From contig JARFIW010001187.1 of NCBI GenBank assembly GCA_036346225.1, positions 806,001 to 870,000 of the forward strand: a stretch of 64,000 nucleotides of DNA. The letters run 5' to 3'. Positions 57,528 to 64,000 of the stretch are shown in pieces (the first letter of the stretch is position 1; every line of letters starts with the position of its first letter). Under the pieces are notes generated by a model that worked only from the letters and a program-made list of their open reading frames with translations, made no database searches and was not told the origin of the DNA. The position numbers and the translations under genes were made by a program. The DNA is from Platerodrilus igneus (Eukaryota; Arthropoda; Insecta; Coleoptera; Lycidae).

Positions 57528-57830
57528 AGCAAATTTAAGGGTATCTCGTTTTGGTGTGGATTACGTCATGCCATCGTTGAAACCAGATTTCACGTCTTCC
57601 CTCTTCTTCGTTCGTAGGCAGGACGATGGAACAACCAGGTAAGGAACGCTAAGGAAAAAAAACCTACATTCTAAAAGAGAAAAGCCAAAAAAAAGACACA
57701 GGCAAACGTAACTGTTCGACGTCTCGTTGGCTAATAATGTCGTGTCACACACCGCGCACTTGCGCCATCACTCCGCGTCTGTGCATTCTTTTGCGCCGAC
57801 GCAACTGTCCGGGATGGCGGAAATTTAACA
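57528..57830. other. GC-richer sequence joined to the U6 half-gene
   Basis: This 300-bp patch has more CpG than its surroundings (for example CCGCGCACTTGCGCC and CCGACGCAACTGTCCGGG). It starts exactly where U6 similarity ends. A CAGGTAAGG donor-like site is at about 57637. No protein or RNA family was recognised on either strand. Confidence 0.4.
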
Positions 57831-59699
57831 AGTTTATTTGAAAAATAATGGAGATAATTCACTCACAAATTTAAAAGTGTACATCTCCAAATTAAACAAG
57901 TAACAAAAGAAAAAAATAATTAAATTTCACCTAGATAAATTACTCAAAATGTGTTGCATATAATTATAAATGATGACTAGCAGTAAAATATTAAGAATTT
58001 ACAATATAAAAAAACTGTATGCATGTGTTGAAGCAAGATCTAGCTTGGTAACTTTTTAAACATTCTCGACTCTTGCAGAAATTGTATGAGTTTATATTGT
58101 AGCACATTTTTATGTCACATAATAATTTAAAGCTGGTTTGTCACCTTTAATATAGCATACAATAAGCTATCGTATCTCTTATTGTTATGAAAATATATTG
58201 ATATACCATTATCATAATTAGAAATAATTATTTAGTGTAATTGTTAACCACGTTCATGTTTTTGAACGTACCGACCAATATGATGTGAGAGATCACGCTT
58301 TGTCCTTGACGAGATTCGGCCGTCAACTGATTTTGCAGTCTTGATCATTCATTCACGTCTGATACCGATAAACCTCAAGATATATTCGAAGGTAGTGAGA
58401 TGTGATATTCGAATAGATTAGTACAGTGAGGGTCTCTAAGTAACAGAAATTCGTAATTCATTTATCAATGGTATGAATCTTGTATTTAGATTTCATTTGC
58501 ATAAACAATTTTAACTTCCAGCGCAAACAAGGAGAAGTAACGGACTTTTACTGGTTGGTTGCACGAGGCCAAGAAAATGACGGGGTTTTATTATATAGCT
58601 ATATAATGTCGATGTAGATGTGGATTAGTTTCAACTTCTCCCATACGATGTTTTTGTGGTTTTCGTAAATTGAGAGAAATCCTGTGAAAAGTTCTACTTC
58701 GTAGCAGTTTTGCAGATTAAAATTCATGATGGTTGATTCATAACTTATGATAGTATGATGCATTTAACTAGTTTCATCTAAACCGGTAAGCTAGAAATCT
58801 TTTGTTTGTAGGCGTTCAGTTATATTTGGCTGAAACTTATTATTGGAAAATATCATGAAGAACGTTTTAGTAAATTAATACAATTGTACATGCATTTTTA
58901 CCACCTGTTTGAATATTTTTAGAAAGTGTCAATAAAAAAAAACTTAAACGTTTGTTTACTTCACAAACAGGTAAAATGTGCTTCACGTAAATAAGAACTT
59001 AATAAAATTTGAGTGGTTTAAATTTTTGGCAATAATTTTTGAAATGTTTTTTTTGAAAGTTATTCTAAAGATAATGTCTAGCGGGATATTTCTTAATTAG
59101 ATGCACTAAAACATTTGAATATCTTTGTGAACCAACATGCCAGACCTGAAATTGGTGAAACTAAATAATTATGTAAATAAATTTTTGGTCCTAAAGATTA
59201 GTATGTGAAATTAATTGAAATTGTAAATAATCTTGAAATTTTTTTGTACATAGTTACCTTGTGAAACTAAAGAAAAATTATTCAGTAGCAATTATAAATC
59301 GCCGAACATTTTAAGAACTTTTATTTAGTGTGTTTGAGTATTGAAAGGTGAGTTTATTGCATGAGGGTAAAACTTTGTGGAAATATTCTAACACATGTGA
59401 TTTGATTTTGAGTCGCAAATAGCTGTCTCCGTAGCTTTATTAATATCACTGTAAATTTATGTCAGGTATCAACTGTTACTCTGGTAACCATCGTTGTGTT
59501 AATTCGCCGGAAGGTTTCTACACTTTCCATTCAGGTTCATCTGTTAAATACGTTACTTTTTTAAAAGTGTAGTGGCACCTGACATATCCGTCTTTTTATA
59601 TTAACCTCTCCTGTGTCTCATCAAAAATCCGCTGAAGTTAGAGTTCAGAGCTAGACAGAGGACCCCTAAAAGGATTTCGACGAAAAACTTACATCTCTC
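57831..59699. other. No gene recognised
   Basis: AT-rich with short frames only. Confidence 0.4.
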
Positions 59700-61083
59700 G
59701 TGTAGTGTGAGGATTCGTAGTAGCTTCTGTGAGTCTCTTTACCTTTTTTGGTGATATGTGAATTACCTTTATTTAGTGAAAGTAATTTACGTTTCAATAT
59801 GTTGTATGGAGAATGATGGTTCAATTGTGGAATTTTATAGTCTGATATATAATGTATTAGTAATTTAATAAAATTTAATTTATTTGCTATATTAAGCTTT
59901 TCCAGAATACTGTTGAAGTTCAACACACTACAATAAATAGGTGATTGATACTAAGTAGTTTTGAAGAGGTCTGTTCTGAAATTCTTTACATTTCCTGTAG
60001 GATAGCAATGAATATTTTCACCAGTTGTGAAAGGAATATAATAATCTAGTTCAAACAATACTTTGATTACTTTATTTTGGGTTCGTTTGAGTACATTTGT
60101 TGAGTCTTTGCCCAGCATGTAATTAAATATGTAAAGTACGGTTCTATAAAACTATTGTAGATTAATCTCTTAGTATAAGCAATCAATGTGTAAGTTCATC
60201 TTTCTAACTCAACTGTCATGGCATAACTTTTTTAATTACTTTTGTAATATGGTTTTTCCATATTAACTGTTCATTTATAACTAAACCAAGATACCTGCAT
60301 GACACTCTTGTAATTAAAAGTTAATTTTTTTATGAAAATGCTTTTTATTTCCTCAGGTTTATTCTTCAGTTTTATCAACATATATACGGTTTTATTAACG
60401 TTTAAGCAGAGTTTGTTATGGTTAAGCCACTGTGATTACATTTCCAGATCTTTGTTAATTAGTTTTTGCAATTGCGTTAGATCACGGCCTGAATAAAGTA
60501 TGACTATCATCGGTATACATAAAGTATCTACCTCTTAGATCAGCAAATTGTAAGTTGTGCACATAAGTTAGGTAAAGTAATGATCCTAAGATAGACCCTT
60601 GCGGCACTCCAATATTATTTTTAATTGTACTTTTTCCCCCATTTACTAGAATGAAATGGCACCTCTTTGTTAAGTAGGACTGTATGATGGTATATTTTAT
60701 TCATTAGAAGATTAATATTAACAGTCTCAAATGCATTTTTTAAATCAATGAGTACTAGTATTAAATACCTATTGTTATTTAATTGAACCGTACCCTAACA
60801 AATCTGTTGTTGCACTAAGTTTAAAGCTACCAGTATGAAACCCATACTGATAACAGTCGAACCTAAATGTTGCTAGGATAAATTATGTGATTCCGACCTT
60901 GACTGCCATTTCAAAAATTTAGGAAAATATGCTTCACATGGAAGTAGGTCTATAGTTGCATAGATCGTGTCAATTACCAGATTTATGTAATGGTATTATT
61001 TTAGCTAATTTTAATTCTTCCGGGAAGATACCTAAGCAAAAAAGAGTTTTACCTCTGTAGTTTTTAGAAGTAGCGAATTACTA
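59700..61083 (-). pseudogene. CR1/L2/jockey-group non-LTR RT, C-terminal part
   Basis: In minus-strand order, GIFPEELKLAKIIPLHKSGN and NYRPTS (RT block 1) lie just inside 61080. YQYGFHTGSFKLSATTDLL and NAFETVN (a mutated KAFDTV) follow. IGVPQGSILGSLL is near 60590-60620 and FMYTDDSHT at 60500-60520, the latter retaining the two catalytic aspartates. YLGLVINEQLIWKNHITKVI precedes IYNSF.EPYFTYL. The tail reads TNVLKRTQNKVIKVLF and ends near LNFNSILEKLNIANK. Several stops and frameshifts separate the blocks. It would have encoded an endonuclease/RT copying its RNA at nicked DNA. The upstream endonuclease half is beyond the mariner at 62216-63600. Confidence 0.85.
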
Positions 61084-62215
61084 CAAGGGTGCTTTGTATG
61101 TATCGAAAATAAGTAACAAAAACAAAACTTAAGGGGTAAAAACTTCTTTACTGTTTTTCAAAATATTCTGCACGATGATTGATACACTCTTGCATACCAT
61201 GGCACCAATTTTCATAGTATTAATATCTCCAAAACATGGGTTTTGAACGTATCAATTGTCTCTTCTGGTGTATAAAATCGTTGCCCACGCAGTTTGTTCC
61301 TCACGTGTGAAAACAAAAAGAAATCATTAGGTGCCAAATCAGGAGTATACAACGGATGGTCCATCAATTCGACGTTTTGAGCGCTTAAATAGTGACTTGT
61401 TTGGGCCGATGTATGAGAGCTCGCATTGTCATGATGGAGAATGATTCGGCGTCGTCGGTTTATTTTTCTTATTTCTCCGAAAACCTGTGGCAAACAAATG
61501 GTTGTATACCAAACATAATTAACTATTCAACGATCCTCTACAGCAACAGTCGTAACATGTTCATTTATTCCAAAAAAAAACAGGCAACCATTTTCTTCAA
61601 AGTGCTTCGAGCACGTACAATTTTTATTGGATTTCGTTCATCTTGGAAGACCCATACAGTTGACTGCCATCAACTTTCGGATTGATACGAATAAATCCAA
61701 GATTCGTCACCTGTGTAGATGTTATACACTGCGTTTGATGCATCGCAATCGTCTTTTTTTGAGCGACTGTCAAATTATGTGGGATCCAACGCGCACATAA
61801 CTTTTTCACAGCTAAATGTTCATGTATTATTGAATGTCTAATGCCTAAGGATGCCTGAATCTCACAATAAGTCACATGACGATCTTACATTATCAATTTG
61901 CGGACAGTATCGATGTTTTCTGGCACAATGGCCGATTTTGGACGACCTTCTTTAAATTCATCCGCTAGCGAACTACGACCACGATTGAATTCACTATACT
62001 AACGATATACAGTGGTTTTAGTTGGAGCTTCTTCTTCTAAAACTTTTTGGCCGAGACGAAATTTTCAACTCAATCAAAACAAAAAAAAATGGTGTTCATA
62101 TGGCAAAATGTTAAGTATGTATACTGTCAAAATGTCAAACTTTAGATCAGAAACATCAGATCGCACTTAGCAACACTAGTGTTGTCAGTTCCCACTACAT
62201 ATCGAACACCCCCCG
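61084..62215 (-). mobile_element. Mariner (DD34D) element nested in the non-LTR element
   Basis: TA dinucleotides flank both ends (61082-61083 and 62216-62217). The ends are weakly inverted: GGGTGCTTTGTATGTA on the left against GGGTGTTCGATATGTA on the right in reverse complement, 12 of 16 matching. Transposase motifs on the minus strand: FNRGRSSLADEFKEGRPKSA (N-terminal linker), then VTYCEIQASLGI and HLAVKKLCARWIPHNLT (the WVPHxL box). NLGFIRINPK is next, then ILHHDNASSHTSAQTS with the second catalytic Asp and HPLYTPDLAPNDFFLF with the third, 34 residues apart. Small frameshifts and a stop near 61886 break the frame, and the first catalytic Asp motif was not found intact. At about 1.13 kb it is slightly shorter than a full mariner. 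Confidence 0.88.
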
Positions 62216-63600
62216 TACACATTTTAAGCAGATCCTATTTAGAAGTATTGTCTTCACCGCGTGAATAACTATTTTTTAAATTGTTAATCATGGCTACATG
62301 TAGGAATATTGTTTTTGTGCCCACCTCTTATTTAAAAGTAGATTGTTATTGAATTTTTTCAGGAATGTCAGTCCCAATCTTTGTGAAATAGGAATTGAAT
62401 TCTTTTGTTGAACTTATTCTTCCATTAATTATAATAAAGTAGTCGATATTTGCTTTACGCCGAGAGGAACCAGAATTTGTAATAATCCTTTTGATGATCT
62501 GTCAATTTTTTCGAGGGTTATTACTACATTTCTAGAATTCTTTCTCGGCCCATTGTTTTATTAATTTACGCCTCACGATGTTTAGTTCATTTTTAGTTCT
62601 TTAAAGTTTGCTACAGTTTGTAAAGAATTTATTTGCTTTATTTCTTTATATGCCTTATCCGTTTTTTTAATTTTTGAATAAACACGGAATTTAACCAGTA
62701 GTTGCCATTTGTTATTTTTAATTAGCTCTGCAAAGGTTGAAATAGTTTGATCATAGAACTCCATATAATTAGCATTTCCATTTTTCATAACTGGTTTTAC
62801 TTCTTATAATTACATTTATAGTTCTATCGTTGATAGGGTAGTCAAACTCAATGCACACAATCTTGTGATCTGGGATGCAATGGTCCTCTAGTGTAATTTG
62901 CGTTTTTGATCCATTATTGGTTATTGTATGATCTAGTATGCTGTCTTTATACTACAACTCTAGTAGGATGATCTAAACTGTTCAAAATCTCAAAAGTATT
63001 GATCTTGATAATAATCACATATTCATCTGTTTCCAAGATATTCACAGAAATGCCAATGTTTATGTCTCTGATCGTTATACAATTACAATTATGCTGGTGC
63101 TTACATAACACAGAATTAAAAAGGTCTAGGAAATTATGAATGTCTGTAAATTACGGTCTATAGATTACAAATATATCTATCCTTTGTACAAGGTGCCAGA
63201 ATTAATAATATTAAACAACAAACCCTGTTTTATGAATAACGCAGCCAGTCCACCTCTATCAAAACAAGACTGGTACCCTGATATATTAAAATATTTTATG
63301 TCGTACTTGTTCATTATTACGTTTTTACTGCTTAGTTTCCAACTACATAGTAGCGTACTTTATGCTCTTGCGGGCATAAAGTGCACTTTATGGCTCGCGC
63401 CGGTAAAAAGACAAAAGAAATTTATGGTAATTGACAATGTTAATATCTTTATTTACTATTAAAATCTTCTTTAACGTTGAATATTTAAACCATAAGGAGC
63501 TCGTTTTGACGAGATCACCGAAGTATCTAAGCAGCACAGTTTCATTAATAAGTTCTACACAGTTTTCTGCCATTCAATTTATGTCAAATCCTTTGTCGTT
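62216..63600 (-). pseudogene. Endonuclease and linker part of the same non-LTR element
   Basis: On the minus strand from 63300 downward: NISGYQSCFDRGGLAALFIK, the APE-type endonuclease block ending in GG.AIFIK. Next comes a stretch matching the region where such proteins read VVSIYRPP and GDFN. LDHTITNNGSKTQITLEDHC is followed by IPDHKIVCIEF, retaining the terminal DH catalytic pair at about 62866-62885. The linker then reads YMEFYDQTISTFAELIKNNK and LVPLGVKQIS before the mariner. A 61-codon frame at 63388-63573 may be the protein's start or the end of the first ORF. Stops and frameshifts are frequent. Order and strand agree with 59700-61083 as one element split by the mariner. Confidence 0.8.
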
Positions 63601-63874
63601 AGATGTCTTTCGATTTCTTCGGTAATAAGGTTTCTGTTGCTTTTTGGGCTTTTTTTACAATTTCGTCAGGAATTTTGGAACTTTCCTGCATTTTGACTTT
63701 CAAAATTTAACAATCAACAAAATTTGTTTACGCCTACAAGTACAGCATTTCCCTAGCAACGATAGTGGCCGCTATGAAAAAATGAATACCAAATTAAATT
63801 TTAGGTTTATTTCTCAATATTATTTATATTATAAATGCAATAACAAACTAGTATGACATAAAAAGTTGTATAAA
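63601..63874. other. No gene recognised
   Basis: AT-rich sequence. No features seen. Confidence 0.4.
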
Positions 63875-63992
63875 CTATGGGTATCAATAGATGTTTATGC
63901 CCTCGGGCGACTTACAAGCCCTCGGATCAGAGACCCTCGGGTTTGTAACATAGTCCCCCTCAGAACGTAAACATATTCTTGATACCCTTGGT
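63875..63992. repeat. Short foldback repeat, about 118 bp
   Basis: TATGGGTATCAATAGATGTTTATG at the left is mirrored by GTAAACATATTCTTGATACCCTTGG at the right, with a few mismatches. The loop has three CCCTCGG units. This resembles a very short MITE or a hairpin-forming dispersed repeat. Confidence 0.75.
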
Positions 63993-64000
63993 ACATAAAA

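Noticed and set aside
57445..57642. 65-codon + strand frame with a donor-like CAGGTAAGG end, considered as a first exon
   Set aside because: Its first part is the antisense of U6 snRNA, so the frame is not a real protein-coding exon.
61392..61685. 97-codon + strand frame
   Set aside because: A shadow of the minus-strand mariner transposase.
63136..63462. 108-codon + strand frame
   Set aside because: It is antisense to the endonuclease domain of the CR1-type element, which has recognisable motifs.

Overview
The window looks like AT-rich nuclear DNA of an arthropod, most likely an insect. Everything recognisable belongs to mobile-element families common in insects: DD34D mariners, a Tc1-like element, a rosa-like DD41D element, a MULE transposase, jockey-like and CR1/L2/jockey-group non-LTR elements, a Ty3/Gypsy LTR element, and a tRNA-derived SINE. 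There are also long (TA)n tracts. No bacterial-style operon and no convincing multi-exon host gene is visible. I cannot name the species.

Layout: 1-4.2 kb holds nothing recognised. 4.2-7.9 kb has tails of one non-LTR family, a SINE and a decayed MULE transposase. 11.85-12.42 kb is a Tc1-like relic. 15.5-21.4 kb is a nearly complete LTR-retrotransposon shell: two 807-bp LTRs, an AACG target duplication, and an almost non-coding interior with an RNase H scrap and a 45-bp minisatellite. 22.1-23.4 kb is a jockey-like RT pseudogene split by a SINE with a perfect 13-bp target duplication. 24.6-25.1 kb is a foldback element with a 52-bp perfect palindrome. 31.7-33.5 kb has a mariner relic and a tandem SINE trimer. 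40.4-44.1 kb is a rosa-like element with very long inverted repeats, inside a (TA)n tract. 44.1-47.5 kb may be remains of a second LTR element. 51.7-53.3 kb has two unassigned candidate coding stretches. 55.0-57.8 kb has two SINEs, a mariner relic and the exact 3' half of a U6 snRNA gene. 59.7-63.6 kb is a CR1-type element on the minus strand interrupted by a mariner.

Nothing here works together as a pathway. The history is layered insertion: SINE into jockey, SINE into a non-LTR tail, mariner into CR1, rosa into a microsatellite. Most transposases have frameshifts or lost catalytic residues. The LTR pair, with about seven differences in 807 bp, is the youngest datable insertion. The most unusual signals are the rosa inverted repeats packed with AGGTCA-type half-sites, the abrupt U6 half-gene junction, the SINE trimer with four copies of one 13-mer, and the young but gutted LTR element.
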